Origin: SZAS-3 sp964386785
GTDB lineage: Bacteria; Chlamydiota; Chlamydiia; Chlamydiales; JAAKFR01
NCBI GenBank assembly: GCA_964386785.1
Contig: CAYLUD010000043.1
Span: 1-9,608 of the forward strand
Length of the DNA: 9,608 bases
Direction: 5' to 3'
How positions within the stretch are numbered: the first letter of the stretch is position 1; each line of letters opens with the position of its first letter. Position numbers and translations under genes: made by a program. The notes beneath the pieces were generated by a model that ran no database searches, was not told where the DNA came from, and saw only the letters and a program-made list of their open reading frames with translations. This document shows, one piece after another, positions 1 through 6,889 of this stretch.

Positions 1-40
1 TATTCCAAAAGGTGCTCTTTTTCAAGAAATTAGCATTCGC

Positions 41-664
41 TTACGTCAAACTGGCGTTATTGTAGAATTCTTTTACTTGTTCCTTCGATAGATGCTCCGC
101 GTACTCTAGATTGCCCTTCTTTGATTTTCGTACAATAGTGTGACCCGTAGGCGTATCCAAAACAACCCACTCATTATGAGTCAGCTCTGCATACTTAAAG
201 CCCTGACATGGATTGAATACAATATCTCTATTTGAAGTAGAATCGAATTGAGTAACCTCCCTATCCGTAGAGGGAGCAACCTCCCTATCCGTAGAGGGAG
301 TAACCTCCCTATCCGTAGAGGGAGTAACCTCCCTATCCGTAGGGGGAGTAACCTTAGGCTTTCGATTTTTTTTGGAGATGTTATATATACTGAGGCCGCA
401 GAGTGCTCCACCTGCACTAATACCCCCTACTGCAGTAACCCAAAGACTTACGTGGTGCGGTGTGGCTCCTAACTTGCCAAGGAATGATGCAACGGGTTTC
501 GAAATAGAAATAAGCCCATGAGATTGTAATAAACCTACACCTCCAAAAATCCCCAGTCCAAGTACCAAAGATCCCACAGCTAAAGCGAGATAGTACCAAC
601 CTTGATGAGTAGATAGATGATTGTTTGTAGGCGGCTTGTTAGTTACTGGTTTTGCTTCAGCCAT
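41..664 (-). CDS. Putative inclusion-membrane (Inc-like) protein with tandem repeat
   Basis: This 207-residue protein has no recognised homologue by name. It has a short polar N-terminus (1-21), then two hydrophobic segments at about 23-46 and 70-95 separated by a short polar loop. That bilobed arrangement is the hallmark of chlamydial Inc proteins, which are type III secreted into the inclusion membrane. There is no classical Sec signal peptide. A basic stretch (98-104) follows, then four 8-residue repeats at 106-137 (TPPTDREV, TPSTDREV twice, APSTDREV), and a soluble C-terminal part (140-207). The ATG is preceded by a modest AAGG motif six bases upstream. Both ends of the predicted topology would face the same side, as in Inc proteins. 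The inclusion-membrane role is inferred from hydropathy only; an ordinary two-pass inner-membrane protein is the alternative. The reading frame is intact and the repeat is polar and likely disordered. Confidence 0.7.
   Translation of the reverse strand: MAEAKPVTNKPPTNNHLSTHQGWYYLALAVGSLVLGLGIFGGVGLLQSHGLISISKPVASFLGKLGATPHHVSLWVTAVGGISAGGALCGLSIYNISKKNRKPKVTPPTDREVTPSTDREVTPSTDREVAPSTDREVTQFDSTSNRDIVFNPCQGFKYAELTHNEWVVLDTPTGHTIVRKSKKGNLEYAEHLSKEQVKEFYNNASLT
253..354. repeat. 24-bp tandem repeat, four units plus a partial unit
   Basis: Four consecutive 24-bp units lie at 253-276, 277-300, 301-324 and 325-348, followed by a short partial copy (TAACCT). The units differ by single bases: C for T at the start of unit 2, and G for A within unit 4. 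Each unit contains the inverted repeat CTCCCT / AGGGAG around an 8-base centre, so every copy can fold into a small hairpin (one mismatch in unit 4). The length is a multiple of three, so gain or loss of units changes the encoded protein by eight residues without a frameshift. Confidence 0.97.
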
Positions 665-840
665 GATTACCTTAATTTTTTAATTAACATAAATTGTAAC
701 GGTTTTATTTAAAGAAATTATAAATTTTTTCTTTTTGACTGGGTGGGTGGTTTCAAGGCATCCGTTCCGTTGGGTATAGTGATTAAATTTTTTTTGATAA
801 CTGATAAAGTCTCTTCTGGGACAAAGGACTAGGAGAGAAA

Positions 841-1239
841 ATGGGCAAACCTTATTCGGTAGATGTACGCACACGGGTGCTGAACTATATTGCGGAAACA
901 AAAGACAAAGTACAAGCTAGCCAAGTATTTCATGTTGGGCTGGCAACGATTTACCGCTGGATTGCACGGCAAGAAGCAACAGGCAATGTGAATCCCTCTC
1001 CAAAAAAGGCTTATAAGAAAAAGATTGAAGATGAGAAATTAAAGGCCTATATAGCAGAACATCCAGTATGCGTCATGATTTCTTATGTCAAACTGCCGTT
1101 ATTTTATTCCAGATACATTGCCACTTCCCGTCCATACTACCCATCGCACTACTCCTATTTCCTAGTCCAATGGACTCATAACCTGCGGGTTCTTGATGCA
1201 AGTCCAGGTTCCTCTACCAATGAGGGCCACCTTACGTGA
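841..1239 (+). pseudogene. Truncated IS630-family transposase (N-terminal part)
   Basis: The first ~75 residues (841 to about 1065) look like the N-terminal DNA-binding region of IS630-type transposases (Transposase_14-like): MGKPYSVDVRTRVL, a helix-turn-helix around 22-45 (ASQVFHVGLATIYRWIARQ), a basic linker rich in K (55-63), and the conserved KAYIAEHP segment. In intact relatives this leads into a second helix-turn-helix and then a DDE catalytic domain. Here similarity stops abruptly after AEHP. The frame continues for 57 residues that do not resemble a transposase and ends at 1239, and no DDE domain follows. The ATG has a good ribosome-binding site (AGGAGA, four bases upstream). I read this as a decayed insertion sequence joined to unrelated DNA. 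Terminal inverted repeats cannot be defined because one end is missing. Confidence 0.75.
1175..1219 (+). pseudogene. tRNA-like 3' half, CAU anticodon (possible tRNA-Met/Ile2 remnant)
   Basis: The segment fits the 3' half of a tRNA base for base: anticodon loop CTCATAA (anticodon CAT at 1177-1179), 5-base 3' stem (1182-1186), 5-base variable loop, T-stem CTTGA, T-loop TGCAAGT, T-stem CCAGG, 7-base acceptor strand (1209-1215), then ACCA at 1216-1219. The T-loop departs from the usual TTCAAGT by one base, and the T-stem has one A-C mismatch. The 5' half is not recognisable: no D-arm, no strand pairing with TTCCTCT, and the 5' anticodon stem does not pair. A small terminator follows. It may be a broken tRNA or an integration scar. 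Chance resemblance is possible, so confidence is limited. Confidence 0.35.
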
Positions 1240-1261
1240 CTGTCTGCCAAACAGCTTTTTT
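1240..1261 (+). terminator. Short rho-independent terminator candidate
   Basis: A 4-bp stem CTGT / ACAG with a 7-base loop (CTGCCAA) is followed by C and six T residues, reading on the plus strand. The stem is short, so the call is weak. It lies 20 bases after the ACCA end of the tRNA-like segment, where a tRNA transcript would be expected to end, and at the 3' end of the gene converging from the minus strand. Confidence 0.35.
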
Positions 1262-1279
1262 CAGCGCGATCCAGGAGGG

Positions 1280-3199
1280 TTATTTGAGAAGAAGAATAAG
1301 GTCTTGTAGGATGGCAATGGCTTCTTGCAGTTGGGGATCTGCTTCTTGGTAGAGAGCAAATTGGGCGGCGGACAGGGGCGTTGCTAAGTCTGCAAGAAAA
1401 TGGCGATAAAAAGGATTATCACGGACCCGGTGTTCTGAGTTTGCACGCAGGATTGGTAGGTACCGTTGGTAGATCTTTAAGCGAGGTTGCAAGTTGCACG
1501 AATAGAGCCACCGGATTTGTTCTCGTTGGAAGGCGGGGATGTCTTCCAAGTCATCTTCGAAGTGTTCCGTGATCGCATCATTCGGTAGAGGATTGGATTG
1601 AAAGGCTTCTCCCATATCGGCATGAGTCAGCCAACCAGGTATGGTAATATCGGGTGTCACACCTACAAGTTGGGGACTCTTTCCGGACACAGTGTAGTAG
1701 CGTCCTCCCGTGACTTTCAACTCCCCTTTTGGATTTAATGCAGGGTGTTCGGTTGCATTTAACGTGAGGACTTGAAATGTACCTTTGCCGAAGGTCTGCT
1801 CCCCTACGACAATGGCTCTACCATAATCTTGCAAGCTTTGCGCCACAATTTCAGCTGCGGAAGCACTGGCCTTACTAGTTAAAATGACTAGGGGGCCATC
1901 ATAGAGCATTTTGCCCTTAGTTTCTCGCAGATGTTCGATATGTCCTAAGTGGTTTTTGATCGAAGCTACAATCCCTTTGGTAATAAATAAACCGGCCACC
2001 TGTACTGCTTGAGCTAATACCCCCCCTGTATTTTGTCGCAGATCGATTAATACGCCTTTGATTGGATGTTCTTTACGCAGGCTGATGAGGGCCTCTTGGA
2101 GGTCCCCGCAAGCAGAATGCAAGGGGTCTTGATAAAAACTATGGAGGCGCAAAATCGCAATCATGCCTTCGCCGAAAGGGATCACTTCCGTCTTAAGACG
2201 GGATTCTTGAATGATGACCTCACCTCGCTCAACAACGAAATCTAATTTTTCTGTTACTCCTTCGATTTCTCTAAGAAGAGTGAGGTGGACGCCTGTGCCA
2301 GCTTCTCCCCGAATGAGATCCACTACATCAAGCAAGTCCATACCAATCAAGGGTTCATCATCGATCGTTAGGATACGATCCCCCTCTTGGAGCTTATTTT
2401 GCTGATGTGCGGGTCCATTCTCTAGCACCTTCACAATCGTGAAGCCTGTGAGGTCATCACGCAGTTGGATCCCGATCCCGAACAAGCGCTGTTGAACATG
2501 AATCATGAACTCACTTGCTTCCGAAGGGGTGAAGTAACACGTGTGGGAATCGAGAGCTCCCGCAATCGCTTTGAGGATGGATGAGTAGCAAAAGCCATTT
2601 TGCCAAGGTGGTGACCCAGCAAATAGGTACTCTTCCCAAAATAGTTCTCGTTTTTTGAGGCGTTCTACCACTTTAGGTTGATTCTCTGTAGGTAGCTGAG
2701 CCAAGACTTCATCTCGTTGATGATGGAGAGCGGACCAGCGTACATGGAGGCCCTCTTCTCCTAGGGCCCACGCCTTTGGATCTAGGTCTTTCTGATCAGA
2801 GGGAGTGGGGTGGGCGAGCCACTCTTTTCTCCGTTCTACTGCATGCAAGAAGGATTCATAGATTTCATGAAAGATAGAAAAGTTGCCTTCGTAAAACTCG
2901 ATGGCTGTGTTTGCCCATTGTTCTGGTGTCCGCGTGGTTACGTGAGTCACCTCTTCGGCAGAAAAATAGAGTTTAGCGGGATCCAATTCTTCGATAAATA
3001 GGGTTGTAGCCAGGGAGATAACAGAAGGACTAACTGTCTTATGTGTGACATGAGCTGCCAACATCTGATCTACAATCGACAAGACATCTGTAGGAGATAA
3101 TTGAGGATAACGAGCTCCCCATAGTGGGAGGCACAGTACGAACCATACGAGCCAGCGCAACGGTCTTCTCCTATTGGAATGCGATGATGAGCATTCCAC
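1280..3199 (-). CDS. tsp: Tail-specific protease (Tsp/Prc), S41 peptidase
   Basis: This serine protease of the C-terminal processing (S41A) family acts in the periplasm on proteins with exposed nonpolar C-termini. The 639-residue protein has a basic N-region and hydrophobic core (10-28) typical of a Sec signal, with cleavage plausible near WGA-RYP. An N-terminal Tsp domain follows (about 36-220), then a PDZ domain (about 235-330) and the S41 catalytic domain (about 340-520). The C-terminal Prc-like domain runs to the end. The catalytic dyad is Ser447 (in KASASAAE) and Lys472 (in FGKGTFQ), with Asp458 in LQDYGRA. The spacings of 11 and 25 residues match E. coli Prc S430/D441/K455. Length agrees with chlamydial Tsp (CT441 type). 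The given start is GTG with AAAGG seven bases upstream. A TTG at codon 14 has an even better AGGAGA six bases upstream and keeps most of the signal peptide, so the start is unsettled. A strong hairpin separates it from euo. Confidence 0.95.
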   Translation of the reverse strand: MECSSSHSNRRRPLRWLVWFVLCLPLWGARYPQLSPTDVLSIVDQMLAAHVTHKTVSPSVISLATTLFIEELDPAKLYFSAEEVTHVTTRTPEQWANTAIEFYEGNFSIFHEIYESFLHAVERRKEWLAHPTPSDQKDLDPKAWALGEEGLHVRWSALHHQRDEVLAQLPTENQPKVVERLKKRELFWEEYLFAGSPPWQNGFCYSSILKAIAGALDSHTCYFTPSEASEFMIHVQQRLFGIGIQLRDDLTGFTIVKVLENGPAHQQNKLQEGDRILTIDDEPLIGMDLLDVVDLIRGEAGTGVHLTLLREIEGVTEKLDFVVERGEVIIQESRLKTEVIPFGEGMIAILRLHSFYQDPLHSACGDLQEALISLRKEHPIKGVLIDLRQNTGGVLAQAVQVAGLFITKGIVASIKNHLGHIEHLRETKGKMLYDGPLVILTSKASASAAEIVAQSLQDYGRAIVVGEQTFGKGTFQVLTLNATEHPALNPKGELKVTGGRYYTVSGKSPQLVGVTPDITIPGWLTHADMGEAFQSNPLPNDAITEHFEDDLEDIPAFQREQIRWLYSCNLQPRLKIYQRYLPILRANSEHRVRDNPFYRHFLADLATPLSAAQFALYQEADPQLQEAIAILQDLILLLK

Positions 3200-3222
3200 A
3201 CATAACCTTTTAGAATGTCCCG

Positions 3223-3251
3223 AGTGTACTGGAATAGAGGCTTTGTGAAAA
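3223..3251 (-). promoter_or_regulatory. Candidate sigma66/70-type promoter for tsp
   Basis: On the minus strand, TTTTCA (3246-3251) and TACACT (3223-3228) are separated by 17 bases. Each matches four of six consensus positions. The pair lies between the euo hairpin and the tsp start, leaving a leader of roughly 20 bases, which fits the expectation that tsp is transcribed separately from euo. Confidence 0.35.
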
Positions 3252-3271
3252 CCGAGAAAAAAGAGAATAGG

Positions 3272-3303
3272 GGCTTTTTACTAGGCTAACCTAGTAAAAA
3301 GCC
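3272..3303 (-). terminator. Strong 14-bp hairpin after euo
   Basis: This is a perfect inverted repeat: GGCTTTTTACTAGG (3272-3285), a 4-base loop, and its exact complement (3290-3303). It starts six bases beyond the euo stop. On the minus strand the stem ends in AAAAAGCC and the next T-run is about ten bases further on, so it is not a textbook terminator. It could act as a terminator, a transcript 3'-end stabiliser or a symmetrical protein-binding site. The hairpin itself is certain; terminator function is inferred from position. Confidence 0.7.
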
Positions 3304-3309
3304 TAATCT

Positions 3310-3741
3310 TTAGACAGCTTGTGGGTTCTTAACTTTTTTGATAAGGTATTCGCTTTTATAGCGATCGATTTCTTCTCGTCCGATAACCCAAGCGGCTCCT
3401 TTGCGAGCGCCCTTGATGGTGCCCGTGCGAGTCGCGTAGTAAATCTTCTGAGCAGGCACACCTAGTTGTTGTGCAACCTGATTCACGGAGAAGTACCCGG
3501 CATCATTATCAAAGAGCAAGGTCCCCTGGAACATCGATTTCTTACGAGAGTACTTGTTCTTACGGTACTCTTCGAGATCTCGAGGATCAATTTCCCAACG
3601 GGTATTCTTTGTTGCTTTTAGTTTATGTTGTTTAATGGCTACATAGATCGCTTGGCGTGTTACTTTGCTATGTTGAGCCGCTTCTGTAATGGAGAAGACT
3701 TTTTTCTCTTGGAGATCGAGCTCCGATAAGTTCTCTGACAT
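3310..3741 (-). CDS. euo: EUO-type chlamydial developmental DNA-binding regulator
   Basis: This 143-residue protein is recognised as EUO, which in Chlamydia is expressed early and represses late, elementary-body-stage genes. Two similar excisionase/MerR-like helix-turn-helix units are visible at about 15-63 (VFSITEAAQHSKVTRQAIY ... LEEYRKNKY) and 83-132 (YFSVNQVAQQLGVPAQKIYY ... IDRYKSEYL). They are joined by a basic linker (61-69, KNKYSRKKS). The two halves align at FS[IV]xxxA, at IYxA and at the closing DxxxYxxxY-like helix, suggesting an internal duplication. It is shorter than the Chlamydia protein, which I recall as about 180 residues, mainly for lack of an N-terminal extension. The ATG has AGAGG seven bases upstream. 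A sigma66-like promoter lies 45 bases before the start and a strong hairpin follows the stop. Its nearness to gltX and tsp matches Chlamydia. Confidence 0.88.
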   Translation of the reverse strand: MSENLSELDLQEKKVFSITEAAQHSKVTRQAIYVAIKQHKLKATKNTRWEIDPRDLEEYRKNKYSRKKSMFQGTLLFDNDAGYFSVNQVAQQLGVPAQKIYYATRTGTIKGARKGAAWVIGREEIDRYKSEYLIKKVKNPQAV

Positions 3742-3785
3742 AATAAAACCTCTTATAATTAGTAATATATTGCGCTCTTACAATT

Positions 3786-3815
3786 ATTATCTCTCAAATT
3801 TTAGATTCAAGTCAA
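3786..3815 (-). promoter_or_regulatory. euo promoter, sigma66-like
   Basis: On the minus strand, TTGACT (3810-3815; five of six consensus) and GATAAT (3786-3791; five of six) are separated by 18 bases. The A+T-rich leader of about 35-40 bases then carries the AGAGG ribosome-binding site. It is the best promoter match in the window and suits a gene that must be switched on by housekeeping polymerase early after infection. Confidence 0.65.
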
Positions 3816-4018
3816 GGCAATTTTTAATTTTTGCAAAGGAGAGGGGGAAGTACAAACGCGCAGGGAAGTGTGCTTAACTGATTAAAAATCCAAAAATAAC
3901 GCACCTATTATTACTAAAACCTTTGATTTATGGCAAATAAAAAATCAATGAGATGATGCAACTAAGACTAACGATCCACACAATTGCGAACCATGTAAAT
4001 TAAGCTTTTGTAAAGAAT

Positions 4019-4040
4019 AAAACGCTACAGTGAATGCAGC
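4019..4040 (-). terminator. Weak intrinsic terminator after the 891-residue gene
   Basis: Reading the minus strand, GCTGC (4036-4040) pairs with GTAGC (4024-4028) including one G-T pair, around a 7-base loop. It is followed by G and four T residues, then more T-rich sequence. It starts seven bases after the stop codon. The stem is only five base pairs, so the call rests partly on position. Confidence 0.45.
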
Positions 4041-4046
4041 CGATTC

Positions 4047-6722
4047 CTAATCATCGAAGCCAAAGAGCTTGCTAATGCCTCCCTTGGCCTGGTTAAAGAG
4101 ATCTCCCAGGGGAGATTTTTTAGCTTCCTCTTCATCTAATTTGAGAGTAGTAGGGGTACGAGAAACCCCTTCTCTGCCTTGACGCAGTTCCGGTTTTTCG
4201 ATTTGTTCATTAAATTTGTCTTTATACGACTGTTCTACTTGGGTCCAGAAGGAATCCGTAGCTTTAATGGAGATGCCCGCATTGCGATCGCGGAAGTCTA
4301 CGGAACGTTCTAGCCTCTTCTCTTTGGGATTGAATACCAACTCTTCGTTACCGACGACCAACCGTTTCTTTGCTGGGTCGATCACTAACGTCTTGAATGA
4401 CTCTTGGCTCAACCCTTGAATGGCTTTTTGTTGTTGTATATGGAGTTCTTCGAGTGTTTTGAGTCGCAAGGTCTTTGCCTCAGAGCCTTGGTTAATATTA
4501 TTTTTTATGTTTTCGCTCCATGTCTTTGTCGATGCCGCCGTTATCTTTTCGCTTTCCTCGATTGGAGGCAAGCCCTGCATCTTGACTAGGCCATGTAAGG
4601 CCGTGTAGGCTTGTCCTTGAATCTGTTCTTTCTCTGTTTCTGCGATTGCTGGATTCTCTAGTTTTTTCTTCGCCAGAGCATAATCCTGGAGCAAGATCCC
4701 CTCTTGTTTGGCAGCTTCTAGTAAAGGTTGGTATGGAGCCCGTTGTGTGTTGAGGAGTTCTAGTCGCTGTTTTAATTCCGTGCGGCTTGCCTGTATCTGC
4801 TGCTCCAGGTTTGCAATATGCGCTTCCAGCTCTGTTTTCTCTGCTGTAGTGGCTGCTGTGGCTAGTCGGGGTTGCCATTCTTGGCGAATGCGGAATTGTG
4901 CTTTTGCAATCTTCTGAGCACATTCAACCCGGCTCTGACCATATTGGTTGGCTTGCTGTAACACGCCTAGTTGATTGGCCACCTGATAGACTCGCGCCTC
5001 CCCCGGCACTAAATATTTCTCCTCTCTACAACTAATGATGGCGCATGGTTCAGGGGGCGTCAAAGCCTCGCGTATACGTTTCTGTTCCTCAGAGGGATTC
5101 TCGATATCTTTATATTTATTATATAATGCTGTGCACTCATTATCCCATTGTGCTGGATTCTTAAGTATTGTATCCTGAGCTTTCTGCAATGTTGCTCGTT
5201 CTGGGGAACTTGCTGGTAAGGAGGCAAGAAGTTTGTGCAAGGCGACCAGCTGAGAAGCTGCCGTTGCTATCGTTTCTGCCTTTCCAGGATTGGTTTGCAA
5301 TATTTCGGATCTCTCTGCAATACCACTGGTGAGCTTTCCAATCTTATCGAGCTTGTCTTTGGAGTCTGCTTTTTCGAGTTGAGGCAACCAGTAGGATTGC
5401 AATGTATCCAGATGACGTTGGCCCACTGCTTGCCAATACAAACGCGCTGCCTTGTCTTGAGAATCCACCCAGAAGAGTGAATACGTTGCCTCTTCTGGCT
5501 TTTCGGTAGAGGCATACCGGCATGCCTCGAGATTCAAGTCTCGAGGGAAAGTAGGAGTGTTGCCCTCGTTAGGAAAGTTCACGGAGAAGAGCTGCTCGAT
5601 GGCATGTTTCGCCTTTCTCATGTCTGTACAAATCAATTTCCTTAGCGTGTCAATCTGCTGCTCTACCTCTTCGTTGCGTGCCTGGCTCTCTAAATTGCGC
5701 AACTCATTGGCCCTTGATAACAAACGACCATTTTGAAAGTCTGCCGCTTTGATTTGCTTGGCTTTATTGCGTGACGCCCTCTTCTGCTGCTGATCCAACC
5801 AAGCGTGTTCTGCCTCGATGAGGTTTTTCTCTTTGCCCTCCGCCATATTCTCATATTGTTTCTTGAGGATATCGCTCGTTGTGCTGTACCCCAAAATGCG
5901 TGTCATGCGAGCAAGCATCTCCCTACGAAACGCTCGCAATGAATCATCTGTCAGTAACACGGATAATTTCTTATCGATACCCGCACGCAACCCTCGAGCA
6001 ATCTCATCTTGAGCCTGTAGAGCTTGAAATCCAGCTCGCTCGAGATGCAGACGATCTTTGATCGCGACATCTTTCAAATCGGTCACATGATACGACTCTG
6101 TTTTGGAAAAGTCGGGGCGTCCATTATTGCCGTCGGGGACAATCAGGATACGTGAATGTTGTTGATCGATATAGTAATGACCCTTTCCTCGTACATGAGT
6201 AAACCGATCAGGATTTGCATCAAATTCAGCTTGTGCAAATTGGGTACGATCGCCTTGTTTCCTTACATCGTAACTCTGAGCACCCACCTTCATCGCATAG
6301 AATGCATGCAGTTGATCTTCCATCTGTGCTCTCTCTGCCTCTGTAATGTTGGTAGAGTATTCGACAGATTTCCGCGTTCCTGATCGATCAGCAGAGAATG
6401 CACGCCATGTGCCGGGATGGAGCAGGGCTAGGCCTGCAGTAGCGATTGTTTTGCCTGCAACATTCCCAATTGCCTTGAGCCAACTCCCTTCTTCTGTCTT
6501 CTCATGGACCTTGACAACATAATCAACCCCCTGCCCTCCTCGCACCACCCGTAAGGATGATTCGCTCTTCTCCGCATGCTGCTTCGATTGTTTTGCCATC
6601 TCTTGAATATCTTGGAATGTAGGAAAGGCGACTTGATTCACGACCTGCGTCGTGGCGCTAGCTTCTTGAAAGCGGATTGTGGAAGAATGGGGAACGTCTA
6701 ACGGGCCTATGGGACTCACCAT
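4047..6722 (-). CDS. Large unrecognised protein, candidate secreted effector
   Basis: I do not recognise this 891-residue protein. It is long, polar and rich in Gln, Glu, Lys and Ala, with extended predicted helix. It has no signal peptide; the N-terminus (1-30, MVSPIGPLDVPHSSTIRF...) is rich in Ser, Thr and Pro, as in many type III secreted chlamydial proteins. One moderately hydrophobic stretch lies at 84-106 (AIGNVAGKTIATAGLALLHPGTW), too weak to call a membrane span. Residues 290-375 and 595-690 look like coiled coil (for example ELEAHIANLEQQIQASRTELKQ, split here as 631-652). A small beta-rich segment at 776-800 (TLVIDPAKKRLVVGNEELVF) and a Gly/Phe C-terminal tip (GGISKLFGFDD) stand out. 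There are no nucleotide-binding or protease motifs. The ATG has AAGGA nine bases upstream. It lies between gltX and euo on the same strand, 167 bases after gltX. The frame is clean over 2.7 kb, so it is a real gene; effector function is inference. Confidence 0.85.
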   Translation of the reverse strand: MVSPIGPLDVPHSSTIRFQEASATTQVVNQVAFPTFQDIQEMAKQSKQHAEKSESSLRVVRGGQGVDYVVKVHEKTEEGSWLKAIGNVAGKTIATAGLALLHPGTWRAFSADRSGTRKSVEYSTNITEAERAQMEDQLHAFYAMKVGAQSYDVRKQGDRTQFAQAEFDANPDRFTHVRGKGHYYIDQQHSRILIVPDGNNGRPDFSKTESYHVTDLKDVAIKDRLHLERAGFQALQAQDEIARGLRAGIDKKLSVLLTDDSLRAFRREMLARMTRILGYSTTSDILKKQYENMAEGKEKNLIEAEHAWLDQQQKRASRNKAKQIKAADFQNGRLLSRANELRNLESQARNEEVEQQIDTLRKLICTDMRKAKHAIEQLFSVNFPNEGNTPTFPRDLNLEACRYASTEKPEEATYSLFWVDSQDKAARLYWQAVGQRHLDTLQSYWLPQLEKADSKDKLDKIGKLTSGIAERSEILQTNPGKAETIATAASQLVALHKLLASLPASSPERATLQKAQDTILKNPAQWDNECTALYNKYKDIENPSEEQKRIREALTPPEPCAIISCREEKYLVPGEARVYQVANQLGVLQQANQYGQSRVECAQKIAKAQFRIRQEWQPRLATAATTAEKTELEAHIANLEQQIQASRTELKQRLELLNTQRAPYQPLLEAAKQEGILLQDYALAKKKLENPAIAETEKEQIQGQAYTALHGLVKMQGLPPIEESEKITAASTKTWSENIKNNINQGSEAKTLRLKTLEELHIQQQKAIQGLSQESFKTLVIDPAKKRLVVGNEELVFNPKEKRLERSVDFRDRNAGISIKATDSFWTQVEQSYKDKFNEQIEKPELRQGREGVSRTPTTLKLDEEEAKKSPLGDLFNQAKGGISKLFGFDD

Positions 6723-6889
6723 GGATATCTATCCTTCAATTGAAGTGTAATTTAATTTATTTAAAATATGAAATTAAAAAACGAACACAAACGAATTTAT
6801 GATAACACGAAATTAAAGTTTGCAAACAGCGTTTAGTTCTTTAATTTCTTATTTGGAGTCATCTATGTCTTGAGATAGCAGCAGTAAGT

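Larger units (their letters stand above)
3742..4046. other. Intergenic region between euo and the 891-residue gene
   Basis: This 305-base A+T-rich gap contains the euo leader and promoter near its left end and a terminator candidate at 4019-4040 near its right end. Between about 3820 and 4018 I see no convincing ORF, RNA gene or repeat. The spacing is long enough for upstream regulatory sites of euo, but no clear operator symmetry is visible. Confidence 0.6.

Noticed and set aside
5..22. AAAAG / CTTTT inverted repeat near the left edge as a terminator
   Set aside because: The stem is five A/T-rich pairs with no G+C core; it would not be stable, and its T-run faces the plus strand, away from the gene that ends nearby.
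253..354. CRISPR array
   Set aside because: The 24-bp units are directly adjacent without spacers and lie inside a coding frame.
181..472. Open frames on both strands across the 24-bp repeat (PIRRGSNL and LPLRIGRL repeats)
   Set aside because: They are shadows of the repeat, which stays open in several frames because its length is a multiple of three. Only the 207-residue frame has membrane segments and a sensible start.
1126..1279. Minus-strand short frame reading KVALIGRGTWTC and IKNPQVMSPLD
   Set aside because: It resembles the spurious peptides obtained by translating the reverse strand of tRNA genes, has no start or ribosome-binding site and is about 35 codons long. I used it only as a pointer to the tRNA-like segment.
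4498..4923. 141-codon minus-strand frame inside the 891-residue gene
   Set aside because: It is an out-of-frame shadow of a long clean ORF, with a composition rich in Ser, Thr, Arg and His typical of shifted reading.
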